DNA from: Mycobacterium heidelbergense
Lineage (GTDB): Bacteria; Actinomycetota; Actinomycetes; Mycobacteriales; Mycobacteriaceae
Assembly (NCBI RefSeq): GCF_010730745.1
Contig: NZ_AP022615.1
Location: forward strand, 2,666,001-2,730,000
DNA length: 64,000 nucleotides
Reading direction: 5' to 3'
Part shown: positions 44,645-53,864 of the stretch, one piece after another
How the letters are laid out: every line of letters begins with the position of its first letter
How positions within the stretch are numbered: position 1 is the first letter of the stretch
The notes under the pieces: generated by a model
Database searches by the model: none
The model's input: only the letters and a program-made list of their open reading frames with translations
Told to the model about the DNA's origin: nothing
Made by a program: the position numbers and the translations under genes

Positions 44645-45528
44645 TGACCTCGACGCCGACGGCACCGGAAACGTTCTCGACCCAGGTGACCGGTGGCGTT
44701 CGCATCGTCGCCGACCGCCTGGGCGATCCGGAAGCGCGCGCCGTGGTGTTCCTGCATGGCGGCGGGCAGACCCGCCGCTCGTGGGCCAAGGCCGCGGCCG
44801 CCGTCGCTCGGCGCGGGTGGCAGGCCGTGACGATCGACCTGCGCGGTCATGGAGAATCCGACTGGTCCAGCGACGGCGACTACCGCGTCGTCAGCTTCGC
44901 CGGTGACGTCCAAGACGTGCTGCGCAACCTACCCGCGCGACCCGTGCTGGTGGGCGCGTCCCTGGGTGGATTCACCTCGATGCTGCTGGCGGGGGAACTC
45001 GCGCCGGGCATTGCCAGCGCCGTCGTTTTGGTCGACATCGTGCCGAACATGGAGCAGTCCGGCGCGAATCGGATCCATGCCTTCATGGCCGACCGGGTGG
45101 AGTCGGGGTTCGGTTCACTGGAAGAGGTCGCCGACGCGATCGCCGAATACAACCCGCATCGGCCCCGACCCACCGATCTGGAAGGTCTGACCACCAACCT
45201 GCGCCGCCGCGGGGATCGCTGGTACTGGCATTGGGATCCGCAGTTCATCAGCGGCACCGCGGCGCTTCCCCCTCTCGAGGTCACCGACGCCCATCGCATG
45301 CACGCGGCCGTCGACGCGATACTGCGTAGCGGCGTGCCGATGCTTTTGATCCGGGGTCAGATGAGTGACCTCGTCAGCCAACAGCGCGCCGACGAGTTTC
45401 TCGCGCTATTCCCGCAGGTCGAGTTCGCCGACGTGCGTGGCGCGGGGCACATGGTCGCCGGCGATCGCAACGACATTTTCGCCGAGGCCGTCCTGGATTT
45501 CCTCGCCCGGCACGTCGACGGCCGGTGA
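44644..45528 (+). CDS. Alpha/beta hydrolase
   Basis: A 294-aa alpha/beta-hydrolase. Oxyanion motif LHGGGQTRRSW, nucleophile elbow VGASLGGFTS (Ser), acid in RGQMSDLVS, and His in GAGHMVAGD. The chosen ATG at 44644 overlaps the permease stop (TGATG); the much longer open frame upstream is the antisense-like shadow of the permease. Substrate unknown; epoxide hydrolase/haloperoxidase-like in sequence style. Translational coupling to a zinc importer is curious but probably incidental. Confidence 0.85.
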   Translation: MTSTPTAPETFSTQVTGGVRIVADRLGDPEARAVVFLHGGGQTRRSWAKAAAAVARRGWQAVTIDLRGHGESDWSSDGDYRVVSFAGDVQDVLRNLPARPVLVGASLGGFTSMLLAGELAPGIASAVVLVDIVPNMEQSGANRIHAFMADRVESGFGSLEEVADAIAEYNPHRPRPTDLEGLTTNLRRRGDRWYWHWDPQFISGTAALPPLEVTDAHRMHAAVDAILRSGVPMLLIRGQMSDLVSQQRADEFLALFPQVEFADVRGAGHMVAGDRNDIFAEAVLDFLARHVDGR

Positions 45529-45681
45529 CCCGCTTGCCCGTGTGGACAGCGGAAGCGCCTGCCGACCAACCACATTCGTAGCGGCGGGTGCATCATCGAG
45601 AATTCGTCGAGCCGCCACGTCGTTTTACCCGACAGGTGGTCGCGCTGTTACCATGCTGCCCGACACAAGAAGAGAGGCGGC

Positions 45682-46329
45682 GTGACCATGCGTTGGTTGC
45701 AGGGGTCGGGGCTGGTCGGTGCCGTGGTCATGGCCGCGACGGCGTTAGCGAACCCGGTGCAGGCGCATCCGGGCGTTACGCCGGGCATCAAGGTCGAGGC
45801 CGAAAAGAGCGCGTGCACAGCGGGTTTCGCCGCCCAAGGCGACGACGGCAGCTACTACCTCATGACCAGCGGACACTGCGACCCGCATGACGACTCGGCC
45901 TGGACCTACGGGAACAACGTCCCCCTCGGGAGGATCACCGCCAGCGAGCAGGAGGGTGATGCGAGGGACGCCGCGATCATCCTCCTCGACCCGAGCGTCG
46001 GCGCGCCCACGGGCCACATCGGTGGCAAATATTTGGTCCGGGATGTGTTGAGCGCCACACAGATTCAGCTCGGCATGCCGTTCTGCAAGATCGGTGCGGT
46101 CACCGGCGAGACCTGTGGCGTCGTCAAGGACGTGGAGGGAGACGTCGTCGAAGCCAGCGTGTTAAGCCTCAACGGTGACAGCGGCAGCCCCGGGTTTGTG
46201 AAGAATCCGGACGGAACCGTGAGCGCGGTCGGCCTGTTGATGTCTTCGCCTGATGGTGACGACAACACGACGTATTTCGCGCTGGTGAACCCACTGCTCG
46301 GCAGGTGGGGCTTGCGCATTCTGCCCTGA
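45682..46329 (+). CDS. Secreted S1-family serine protease-like protein (Rv1815-like)
   Basis: A 215-aa exported protein: signal peptide residues 1-28 (ending PVQAH), then a chymotrypsin-like fold with H in TSGHC, D in ARDAAIILL and S in LNGDSGSPGF, a complete catalytic triad. Two Cys pairs are likely (the Cys of GHC with an upstream Cys; FCKIGAVTGETC). Similar short S1 proteins occur in M. tuberculosis (Rv1815). GTG at 45682; an ATG follows two codons later. AGAGAGGCGG is the RBS. Confidence 0.83.
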   Translation: MTMRWLQGSGLVGAVVMAATALANPVQAHPGVTPGIKVEAEKSACTAGFAAQGDDGSYYLMTSGHCDPHDDSAWTYGNNVPLGRITASEQEGDARDAAIILLDPSVGAPTGHIGGKYLVRDVLSATQIQLGMPFCKIGAVTGETCGVVKDVEGDVVEASVLSLNGDSGSPGFVKNPDGTVSAVGLLMSSPDGDDNTTYFALVNPLLGRWGLRILP

Positions 46330-46522
46330 GGCACGCAGACCGCCGGTCAGCAAACCCACGTCCCGCCGGCCGCTCGAGAACCGACGTTTGCGAATTGCTA
46401 TAACGGGTATCCGGCCGAGCGGCGTTGTGAGCGTCCGCCCTGAGGCCGGTGGGGTCGCGCTGCGTTGACGAGGCCAAGCTGTAGAGGTAGCGCGGCACCA
46501 GCGACACGAAGGAGAGCAAGCA

Positions 46523-46987
46523 GTGAAGCGTGGGATCGTGGTCGGCGTGGCGGGCGTGGCCGTCATGGTCGCGGCTTGTGCCGGCTGTTCGAGCAACAAA
46601 TCCAACACGGGCGCGTCGAGTTCGGCGCCGGCGCCGGCCGGCCCGCAGATCATCGTCGACGGTCAGAGCCAGAACGTCACCGGCCAGGTCACTTGCAACT
46701 CGGCCAACGGCGTCACCACCATTGGCATCGGTGACGCGACGGCCGGAATCGGGGCCGTGGTCAGCAACGACAACCCGCCCATCGTCCATTCGGTCGGACT
46801 GGGCGGCGTCAACGGAGTCACGCTCGGTTTCTCCGACGCCGCTCCCAACCAGGGCAGCAACGCAGGGGCCGCGGTCAACGGCAAGTCCTACGCGATCAAG
46901 GGCACCGCGTCGGGTGTCGACATGAGCAATCCGCAGCAGCCGCAACCGGTGACCAAGTCGTTCGAGATGGACGTGACCTGCCCGTAG
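46523..46987 (+). CDS. LpqH-like 19-kDa-family lipoprotein
   Basis: A 154-aa lipoprotein whose sequence follows the M. tuberculosis LpqH pattern: N-terminal MKRGIVVGVAGVAVMVAACAGC, SSNKS, then NVTGQVTC, VGLGGVNGVTLGF and SFEMDVTC. The lipobox is odd: the aligned Cys22 is preceded by C-A-G, with Cys instead of Leu at -3, while VAAC19 also fits a lipobox. Either Cys could be acylated. Two further Cys (V-T-C and C-terminal) should form the disulphide. GTG start after GGAGAGCAAGCA. Probably a paralog of the main lpqH. Confidence 0.85.
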   Translation: MKRGIVVGVAGVAVMVAACAGCSSNKSNTGASSSAPAPAGPQIIVDGQSQNVTGQVTCNSANGVTTIGIGDATAGIGAVVSNDNPPIVHSVGLGGVNGVTLGFSDAAPNQGSNAGAAVNGKSYAIKGTASGVDMSNPQQPQPVTKSFEMDVTCP

Positions 46988-47023
46988 CGCAGGCGATCGA
47001 TACCCGAGAGAGGGGACACAGCT

Positions 47024-47965
47024 ATGTCTATGAAACGTGTCGTCGGTGCGGCGGCGGTCGCGGCGGGCGTGGGCATCTCGGCAATGACGCTGAACCCGGG
47101 CTTCGCCAACTCCGCCCCGCTGGACCCACCGCCGCCGTGCCCGAACTGCCACGGCGGCGGTGGCGGTGGCGGTGGCAACCCGGGCAGTCCCGGCGGCGCG
47201 CCGGGAGGCGGATCGCAGGCCCCGCAAAGCCCCCCGCAGACCCACGAGCCGCCGAGTACCCAAAGCACGGCGCCCCCGGCGACCCAAAGCACGGCGCCGC
47301 CCGCGACGCACAGCACGCAGCCGCCGGCGACCCAGAGCACGGCGCCGCCGGCGACCCAAAGCACGCAGCCGCCGGCCACCCATAGCACGCAGCCGCCGGT
47401 CACCCAGACCACCCAGCCGTCGTGGACACGGGGCAGCGAGCCGTCGAGGACGGAAACCACCGCACCGGGCGCGCAAACCACGCCGCCGAGTGCCCAAACC
47501 ACCGCGCCGGCGAACGGCCACACCCCGCCGTCCAATCCCGGGGCGCGCCCGGCCCTCAATCCGCCGGCCACCCAGCCCCCTCACCCGCCCTACATTCCGC
47601 GTGGAACGTACGTCAGTGCCAACGCGCAAATAGGCGGTCCCGGGGATGTGACTACGGGCTTCAGCATCGTGGGCCACGGCGCGCCACCTCCGCCGCCACC
47701 GCGTGGGTTCGGTTGGAACGACGGCCCGGCTCCTGGCCATCCGCCACCCCACTGGGTCGGCCCGCCGCCTCCGGGTGGGTGGGGCGGCCCGCCACCCGCA
47801 GGTGGGTGGAACCGCCCGTGGAGCGGGCCGCCGCGTGACGTGGCAGTGGCCCGGGCAGATTTCGGCCCCTTCAACTACAACACCTTCACCGTCCTCCCGG
47901 TCTTCAACTGGCAGTTCGGCGGTTGGGGTTACTGGTTCTTCGGTGTGTGGGTCCCGCTTTACTGA
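47024..47965 (+). CDS. Secreted Pro/Thr-rich repeat protein with Trp-rich C-terminus
   Basis: A 313-aa exported protein. Signal peptide residues 1-31 (cleavage near FANSAP); CPNCHGG then poly-Gly (43-51). Residues 76-131 hold seven octapeptide repeats of form PPATQSTA/Q, and a Pro-rich region follows with PPPPP and GG-W segments. The C-terminus (FNYNTFTVLPVFNWQFGGWG) is aromatic and may insert in or bind the envelope. Thr/Pro repeats are candidate O-mannosylation sites. Followed by a strong terminator. No known function recognised. Confidence 0.78.
   Translation: MSMKRVVGAAAVAAGVGISAMTLNPGFANSAPLDPPPPCPNCHGGGGGGGGNPGSPGGAPGGGSQAPQSPPQTHEPPSTQSTAPPATQSTAPPATHSTQPPATQSTAPPATQSTQPPATHSTQPPVTQTTQPSWTRGSEPSRTETTAPGAQTTPPSAQTTAPANGHTPPSNPGARPALNPPATQPPHPPYIPRGTYVSANAQIGGPGDVTTGFSIVGHGAPPPPPPRGFGWNDGPAPGHPPPHWVGPPPPGGWGGPPPAGGWNRPWSGPPRDVAVARADFGPFNYNTFTVLPVFNWQFGGWGYWFFGVWVPLY
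47249..47416 (+). repeat. Seven 24-bp tandem units encoding octapeptides
   Basis: In-frame 24-bp repeats encode PPSTQSTA, PPATQSTA, PPATHSTQ, PPATQSTA, PPATQSTQ, PPATHSTQ and PPVTQTTQ. Unit number is likely to vary among strains by slippage. Confidence 0.88.
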
Positions 47966-47989
47966 CAACGATCCGCTGTTGAGCCCTTT

Positions 47990-48026
47990 GTGAAAGCCGC
48001 CCCGGTTCGCCCGGGGCGGCTTTCAC
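47990..48026 (+). terminator. Strong hairpin terminator after the Pro-rich gene
   Basis: Perfect 16-bp stem (gtgaaagccgccccgg / ccggggcggctttcac) with a 5-nt loop ttcgc, 25 bp after the stop codon. No long T-tract, as is common for mycobacterial intrinsic terminators. Confidence 0.85.
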
Positions 48027-48182
48027 TAGCTTCCTCGGCTACCTTGTAAATCTCGGTCCTCCCACGGGTCGGCGGCCGCCGCCAGGATGGTGCCATCGCA
48101 GCTGCGGACTCGGCGCAGCTGATTCCCTTGGGGCGGGCGCGAGGCGCCTTGGCGGCATAGGGAGCCACAGAGGAGGAAGCCC

Positions 48183-48455
48183 ATGAGGACTGTCACGGCC
48201 ATCGTCGCGGGCGGCCTGGCGAGCGTAGCGCTACTCGGCTCGGGCATCGCCCATGCCGACGCAAACCAGGAAAAGGAGGCATGCCAGCTGATGGATGATC
48301 CAGCGGGGCGCGACCTGGGCTACGAGCCGGTCGGATACGCCTTCATGCAGTTGCGCGCCAAGATGTCGGCCGAGGACGCGAGAAATGTCATTGCTCTGGC
48401 GACCCAGGACTACTGCCCTAATCACATCACCGACCTACCGACTGCCTGGCGGTAA
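48183..48455 (+). CDS. Small secreted DUF732-like protein
   Basis: A 90-aa exported protein: signal peptide about residues 1-25 (ending AHADA), then a small helical domain with two Cys (EACQLM and DYCPNH) expected to pair. DUF732 proteins are small secreted mycobacterial proteins of unknown function. GAGGAAG precedes the ATG. Convergent with another DUF732-type gene 22 bp away. Confidence 0.78.
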   Translation: MRTVTAIVAGGLASVALLGSGIAHADANQEKEACQLMDDPAGRDLGYEPVGYAFMQLRAKMSAEDARNVIALATQDYCPNHITDLPTAWR

Positions 48456-48477
48456 CCGGCGGTCCTTGACGTGCCGC

Positions 48478-48825
48478 TCAGCAGTGAGCGGCCCAGCACC
48501 GCTGGTTGGGGCAATAGGTCGAATGTGCGAGGCTCACCATCGACCCGACCTCTCCGAACGTGACGTTTCTGGGGTCCAGGGTGGAATGGATGTGCTGGGC
48601 GATCTGGTCATACGTCCAACCCCATCCGAGATCGTCGCAGATGAGGCGCGCCATCCCGGTCAGGGCGGCGTCGTGGTCCGGCTGCCAGGCGAAGCCGAGG
48701 GTGCGCAGTTGAGCGAGGTATGCGTCATCGGCGGGATCGGCGGTCGCGACCGCAGCGCTGGTAAGCAGGGCAGCGCCAGCCGCAATGGGGATGGTCAGTC
48801 TGGCCAGCCAGTGAGGTGAGGGCAT
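48478..48825 (-). CDS. Secreted DUF732 family protein
   Basis: A 115-aa exported protein: signal peptide residues 1-30 (ending TADP), DUF732 core DDAYLAQLRTLGFAW, then ICDDLGWGWTYDQ and HSTYCPNQ with conserved Cys, plus an extra Cys pair at the extreme C-terminus (CWAAHC). ATG at 48825 follows AAAGGAAGCGCC. Faces the DUF732-like gene at 48183; the two probably arose by duplication. Function unknown. Confidence 0.85.
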   Translation of the reverse strand: MPSPHWLARLTIPIAAGAALLTSAAVATADPADDAYLAQLRTLGFAWQPDHDAALTGMARLICDDLGWGWTYDQIAQHIHSTLDPRNVTFGEVGSMVSLAHSTYCPNQRCWAAHC

Positions 48826-50376
48826 TTGAGGCGCTTCCTTTCGTTGACGGCGCCGTCAGTGTCCGGGTCCACGGCGGCACGAATGCGAAGAATAGAGAAA
48901 GCTGGGAAAAAGCAGCTTATGGAGAGCTGAATAGTCGGGTTTTGGGGGCGACTATCCCGCGGAGCCCTGCGGCCGGTATGCCTAACGCCGCGGAAATCCC
49001 TGCGTGCGGCGTCGTAAGCGCCACCGGGTGGCTGTCATGTGGGCGCCGTTGTGAGTGGGTGGTCGTTAGTGGTCACGCCACTTGCAGGGTGCGGACATCG
49101 TTGGCCCGACCGTGGCCGCCGATGACGATGCGTGCCGTATCCCCGACGCTACGTGAGTTGGTTCGTCGTCTTCGCGTGGTTCGTCGAGCACCTGTGGTTC
49201 GCGGTGGAGGGGGTGCCCGGGCGGCTGGGCATGCGATGCGAGCCCGGTGTGGAGTCGAGGTCGGGCAGGCCGGTGAGCTGGACATACCCGTGGAGAACTT
49301 AAGCCCGCGGCGTTTTCGAGGGGCCTTGGGGGATCGCTTCAGGAACGCGTGGCCCCGCAACTGATATCGGCTTGGAAATCTCCTGGTAGATGCCTGCTAA
49401 GATCCAGCTTAGCAAACGACAACCACCGGCATAATACTTGAAATCGAAATTACTTGTCGGTAGCGTAAGGCCTGCATTCGCACGCGCACTTACGATAGCT
49501 ATCGCTCCGGCAATACAATTGTTCGCCAGGTCGTACAGGATGATATCGTATTTGCTGAGCGATAGTGCTTCACCACCGCCGCCGCAGCCAAGCCATGCTC
49601 GTCGCCGAGCCGCTGTGGTCTGCAGCGGCACGCAGCGCACGACGACATCGCGATGCCCCTCGATCTGCGGCCCCCCATGGTCTGCGCCCGGTGTCAGCCG
49701 GGGAGGAGAACCCCTCCCGCACCCGCTGGGCCCACCGCTGCTTTGAGGTGGCAGACCCATGCGGTGATCACCTCGCCGTCACCGCCCGTGGCCACCTTCG
49801 TGCGCGCGGTTTTACCCATCCACCCACAAGGGGTGTGCCCGGCCTTGTCGGAAGCGGAGCGCTTGTGGTGAGTCACCGGCATGATCGGTATTGGCTTGCG
49901 CCACAAGCGCACAACGACGCCATCCGGCCTCGGTGTGCGCCGACCGCTTGTTGGTTGCCTCTGACTTCCACCGACGGTGATCTCCTCGTGTCGTCGCGGT
50001 ACCGGACATGCCGCACGACCGTTTTCGCGGCCCGCTCGCGTTCTCCTGCTGGGTGCTGCGCGGTGAAATCCGCCGGCACGTTGAGGGGAGTGACCTGCCT
50101 GATGTGAGCGGATCGAGACGCTCGCATCATGGCGTTGTCGACACCCAGCGACCACGTTGTGTCACGCTCTTGTTGACTAATTCGGATGCCGCCCATAAAT
50201 GATTTTGGAGTGGACGTCAATGTGTTGAGCCGGTCATCATTTTTCTGCGCATGTCGCGGCGGGTTTTGCTGCATGGATATATCGCCACAGTGAATTGCCT
50301 ATTCCATTGTCACAATTCGTCCACCATATTCCACGGGTACGTTTAACGCGTCGTTATCCAGAATTGTATAAAGGAG
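48826..50376. other. 1.55-kb region without a convincing gene
   Basis: Frames on both strands are open but lack codon bias or motifs. 49370-49560 has clearly lower GC than the window. A leftward frame across about 49340-49560 (SLSKYDIILYDLANN, AGAIAIVSARANAG, LLSWILAGIYQEI) has hydrophobic stretches that could be the wreck of a membrane protein. The right end carries the promoter region of the GjpA-like gene. I read this as decayed or foreign DNA at the left edge of the accessory island. Confidence 0.5.
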
Positions 50377-50382
50377 ATGGTC

Positions 50383-51579
50383 GTGGACCTCGCAGCCCGC
50401 CCCCACATCACCGCTGGAGTCGCCCTGGCCAGCGCCGCTATCCTCGCCGCCGGCCCCATGGCCCAGCACCTACCCAACCTTCACCTGGCCCAACACCTCC
50501 CCCAGGTGAGCGTGTCGAACATCAATCTCACCGGCGCCGACAGCGTGTTGGACTTGTTCTCCGGCGTGGAAAACGAACTCGCCTCCCTGGCCAGCGGGGC
50601 AGCCGCGGCCACGGTGCCCGCCAGCTTGGCCAGCGCAGCCTTCGACCCAACGCAAAACCTCATCGCCCAGACCTGGATCAACACGTTCCAGACCGCTGGC
50701 GCCAACCTACAAACGATTTTCAACACTTGGAGCCAGCTCCCTGTGCCGGCCCTGCAGCAGGTCGCCGCCAACGGGATCTCCTACGGCAATCTCTACGTGT
50801 CGACGTACCAAACCGCCGCAAACGCCGCGGTTAAGTACTTCACATCGGCTACTGGCAATAACTTTCAGCCCCTCCTGCAAATGGCGGTGAACGACTTCTC
50901 GACCGGCAAGATCTCGACCGGGGTGACTCTACTGTGGGAAGCGCTGTATTACTTGCCGCTCGAAAATATCGCGTTGCCGATGGAAAAGATTTTGAATATT
51001 CCTGCCTACATAACGCAGAACTTCGCGAACGCGACTAGTCAACTAACAAGTACGTTTGTGAACGGTGCTGGTCTTTATGGTTTGATCAACACCTCCGCCG
51101 CTGCGGCGGGGGCCCTCGGTACAAGCCTGCAAGCGGTGTACAACGCGTGGAATGCCGGGGACACGCTCGGTGCGGTGACCAACTTGCTCAACACCCCCGG
51201 CGCGGTGACGAACTTGTTCCTCAACGGATCAAAGCCATCTGGTGGAGGTCTGTTCAGCAGCCCCTACATCGCTAAGAACGCCACTGGCCTGCTGAATTGG
51301 TTGTTGAACACGTTCAGCCCGGGCTTCGCGAAGGACATCGTTGCTCCCAACGCGGCCAATATTGCGACCGGCGGGAGTTTAGCGGGCGCGTTCCAAGGGT
51401 TCGCCAATCAGCTGATTAACGGCTGGCCATCGCTGAGTCCGGTCATCGGCGACATTAGTGCTGGATTGACTCAACTGCTGCAAAACCTCCCCTCGGTGTT
51501 GTCGAACCTCCCGTCGATCTTAGGCAATGTCGCATCCCAGGTCGGGACGGTCATCATCAGGCTCCTCGGGCTGCTCTGA
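50383..51579 (+). CDS. GjpA-like secreted mycobacterial protein (putative outer-membrane porin)
   Basis: A 398-aa protein, start GTG 50383; AAGGAG lies 7 nt upstream and overlaps the ATG at 50377, so the GTG is favoured. The N-terminus VDLAARPHITAGVALASAAI with AGPMAQHLP acts as a signal/anchor segment. The rest is Ala/Asn/Leu/Ser-rich with repeated NTF and LLNTPGAVTNLF-type phrases and no Cys, like the large NTM family annotated as outer membrane porin GjpA. Porin function is not proven for such mycobacterial proteins. A strong hairpin follows. Confidence 0.7.
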   Translation: MDLAARPHITAGVALASAAILAAGPMAQHLPNLHLAQHLPQVSVSNINLTGADSVLDLFSGVENELASLASGAAAATVPASLASAAFDPTQNLIAQTWINTFQTAGANLQTIFNTWSQLPVPALQQVAANGISYGNLYVSTYQTAANAAVKYFTSATGNNFQPLLQMAVNDFSTGKISTGVTLLWEALYYLPLENIALPMEKILNIPAYITQNFANATSQLTSTFVNGAGLYGLINTSAAAAGALGTSLQAVYNAWNAGDTLGAVTNLLNTPGAVTNLFLNGSKPSGGGLFSSPYIAKNATGLLNWLLNTFSPGFAKDIVAPNAANIATGGSLAGAFQGFANQLINGWPSLSPVIGDISAGLTQLLQNLPSVLSNLPSILGNVASQVGTVIIRLLGLL

Positions 51580-51622
51580 GACCGGTGGCGGTCGCCGATG
51601 CGAGCCGGTGACCACCAAACGG

Positions 51623-51666
51623 CAATTGGCCCCCTCCGCACGTTATCGGGCGGAGGGGGCCAATTG
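51623..51666 (+). terminator. Strong hairpin terminator after the GjpA-like gene
   Basis: Perfect 17-bp stem (51623-51639 caattggccccctccgc with 51650-51666) around a 10-nt loop, followed by ttgttgg. Located 43 bp after the stop codon. Confidence 0.87.
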
Positions 51667-52184
51667 TTGGTGATTTCGGTTGTCGCGCACGGGGATTGGC
51701 TTTCCGTGGCCGGTGGTGTCTAGCTCAGCGAGACGCCACCCGTGATCAGATCGATGATCGCTTACCCGGCGGGTATGCCCCGCTGAGTGACGCCATGATG
51801 TGCCCGTAGTCCACCAGCAGTGCGATCCCGTTGATGCCGAACGCGGCGGCGCTGTTGAGGAACGCCATCGCGTCGCCCGGCCAGCCACCCGCCCCGCCGC
51901 CATTGTGAAAGACATTGCACAACATAGACATTCACATCATCCAAACCATCGACCGGGCCCGCCACCTGCGAATACACGGATGCTCAATCGAGCGGACGCG
52001 GTACCGGTCGCGTGCCCTCGGAGTTCGCCCGCCCGTGTCTCAGCTCAGCCTTCGTGTGGATCAGTCCCGCCTGCGAGCTTCCCGCTGCGTACATGCCCGA
52101 AACGAATCATGACCTCAAACTTGAAAACTGAGCGTCCGGCCGCGCGCCGCGGCAGATACCCGCGTTCTGGGCGCAGGCCGTGAC
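51667..52184. other. 518-bp gap with a possible decayed gene
   Basis: No intact gene. A leftward frame at 51746-51931 contains NVFHNGGGAGGWPGDAMAFL and FGINGIALLVDYGHIMASLS, Gly/Ala phrases of mycobacterial secreted-protein style, and the upstream part seems to continue in another frame (YSQVAGPVDGLDDVNVYVV). I suspect a frameshifted remnant, perhaps related to the GjpA-like gene. It also includes the region downstream of hipA. Confidence 0.4.
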
Positions 52185-53531
52185 TCACACGAAAGCAGTT
52201 GATGTCGCGTCTGGGGGCAGATCACACATCGATTGATTGGCCCGCGTTACTACGCGATCCACGTTAGGTTTCCATGTACCGACCACATGCTGAACAATCC
52301 GCTCGGCCATCCGCGCCGCCTCAACCTCGACAGTCGACGGCAGCGACCGTACGGCGCGTTCGAACGCGCCGGGGAGCTCGGCCCGGAGTTCGTCCACCCA
52401 GGCCACTCCTTCATCCCCTGGTATCCCCAGCCGGCGTCCAATCTTGCGCCAATCGGAACTGGTGACGTCCAGCATTTTCCAGTGATCGCCGATCTTCATC
52501 GAGGACCCAAGGCGCTCATGGTGGTCGTACGGCGCAGCGGAGGCGACGTCATACAAAGGCGATACCTGCGCGCGCGACCCGATGAGGACGAGCGAATAGT
52601 TCTTCGCATGGGCGTCCGTTCCGCCGATGAGGACGTTGTAGGCCAGGGCCTTGAAAAAGCGCTTGGCGTTGACGTCTCGGTCCTCAATCGGCAGCCTGTT
52701 CAGCAAATCTGCGATATCGCCGACCCCGGGCCGGCCATCGGATTGATATTTCAGGCTCGGGTGTACCGGTAGCGACTGACACATGTCCTCTTGGTGGACT
52801 CGGTGCCATCCCGTCTCGTCGTGGAGACGGTCGTAACGAGTCGATACCAACACCTGGGTGTCACCGATCTGCATCAGCTCGGATTCAGCGGCGAGCAGAC
52901 CAGCCTCACGAGCGGCATGCAGGCACAGCGCCTCGTTGATGTGGTGCTGTGCGTAGCGGACAAGGGCGGGCTTGAGGATGACGGTTGTCGGTGTGGAGTC
53001 ACGCGGGATTCCGAACTGTCCGGATGCAGGATCGCGGAACAATGCGACCTTCGGTTGCGCGCCCGCGAGGCTCCACTGGCCCCCGAACCTGCCGGGATCC
53101 CAATCGTTTTGATGGACGGCGAGCTCCTCGACGAGGTCCGCCAAATCGGCCTCACTCAGCCACTGGATATCGCCGCTTCGAGACCGCGCGTCGGTAGCGT
53201 CGACGTCCGGTGGCAGTATCTGGACCGCACCCGCTGCGTCCCGGCCGACATGAGCAAGCAGGGCGAAGGGATTGTTGGGGGACGCGTGGTACTGACGTCC
53301 CCACCGCTGTCGCACGCCTTCACTATCCGGGAGCAAGCCTTCGAGGTACGTCCGAATTGCCTTGTCGCGGTGCCGATTCGCTTGGATGGGTAACGACAGC
53401 GACAGCGGGGTCGGCTCGACCGCGCCGACGTACGTGTCGTCGTAGGAGAATCCCAGAGTGCCCTGACTGGATTGAGTCACCGTTCCAGCCGGCGTCCCGT
53501 CGAGGTAGACCTGCAGCTCCCTGCTCGCCAT
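52185..53531 (-). CDS. hipA: HipA-type serine/threonine kinase toxin
   Basis: A 448-aa HipA-family kinase. N-terminal couple-HipA domain (YLDGTPAGTVTQ, LSLSLPIQ, YLEGLLPDSEGVR), then the kinase: SLAGAQPKVALF (ATP loop), ILKPALVRY (Lys), GGTDAHAKNYSL (catalytic Asp loop) and SPLYDVASAAPY (metal Asp). All key residues are present, so it should be active. HipA kinases phosphorylate aminoacyl-tRNA synthetases such as GltX and halt growth. Start overlaps the HipB stop by one base. Codon use is more varied than in core genes, suggesting acquisition. Confidence 0.93.
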   Translation of the reverse strand: MASRELQVYLDGTPAGTVTQSSQGTLGFSYDDTYVGAVEPTPLSLSLPIQANRHRDKAIRTYLEGLLPDSEGVRQRWGRQYHASPNNPFALLAHVGRDAAGAVQILPPDVDATDARSRSGDIQWLSEADLADLVEELAVHQNDWDPGRFGGQWSLAGAQPKVALFRDPASGQFGIPRDSTPTTVILKPALVRYAQHHINEALCLHAAREAGLLAAESELMQIGDTQVLVSTRYDRLHDETGWHRVHQEDMCQSLPVHPSLKYQSDGRPGVGDIADLLNRLPIEDRDVNAKRFFKALAYNVLIGGTDAHAKNYSLVLIGSRAQVSPLYDVASAAPYDHHERLGSSMKIGDHWKMLDVTSSDWRKIGRRLGIPGDEGVAWVDELRAELPGAFERAVRSLPSTVEVEAARMAERIVQHVVGTWKPNVDRVVTRANQSMCDLPPDATSTAFV

Positions 53532-53860
53532 CAGGCGTCCTTCGTTCCGAACAGCGCGACGAATGGATCAGTCGTCCGCGTGGACTCAGACTTTTCGGGC
53601 GCAGCCTCTCGCTGACGTTTGGCGCGATCATTCGATTGAGCCTCGGGCGCAGTCGCTTCGAGGTTCACCCCCAGGACCCGCAGTGCATCGAGTACCCGTT
53701 GCGCCTCGAGTCGTGGGTGCCCCTTCTCGAGGCGAACGACCCAGTCACGGCCTGTTTTCAGTTGTGCGGCGAGGTCGGCTTGCGTCATCCCGCGGGCAGT
53801 TCGTGCGGAACGAACGAGTACACCGAGATCGCCCATCGTCTTGATCTGCATCTTGGGCAC
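53531..53860 (-). CDS. hipB: HipB-type antitoxin, XRE regulator
   Basis: A 109-aa protein: an XRE helix-turn-helix at about residues 10-66 (VRSARTARGMTQADLAAQLK, RDWVVRLEKGHPRLEAQRVL), then a Lys/Arg/Ser-rich tail. It is encoded just before hipA with a one-base overlap, the standard order. It should bind both its operator and HipA. Direct repeats that look like its operators lie 5-50 bp upstream. Confidence 0.92.
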   Translation of the reverse strand: MPKMQIKTMGDLGVLVRSARTARGMTQADLAAQLKTGRDWVVRLEKGHPRLEAQRVLDALRVLGVNLEATAPEAQSNDRAKRQREAAPEKSESTRTTDPFVALFGTKDA

Positions 53861-53864
53861 CTCT

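Noticed and set aside
43744..45528. 594-aa open frame spanning the zinc permease and the hydrolase
   Set aside because: The first 300 codons are the +1 shadow of the permease. Only the part from ATG 44644 is the alpha/beta hydrolase, so this is not a fusion.
47249..47416. CRISPR-like array of regular repeats
   Set aside because: Units are contiguous 24-bp coding repeats without spacers; they encode octapeptides in frame.
48816..49364. 182-aa + strand frame in the gene desert
   Set aside because: Arg/Ala/Gly-rich with no domain, and overlaps the start of the DUF732 gene; codon bias does not fit a gene.
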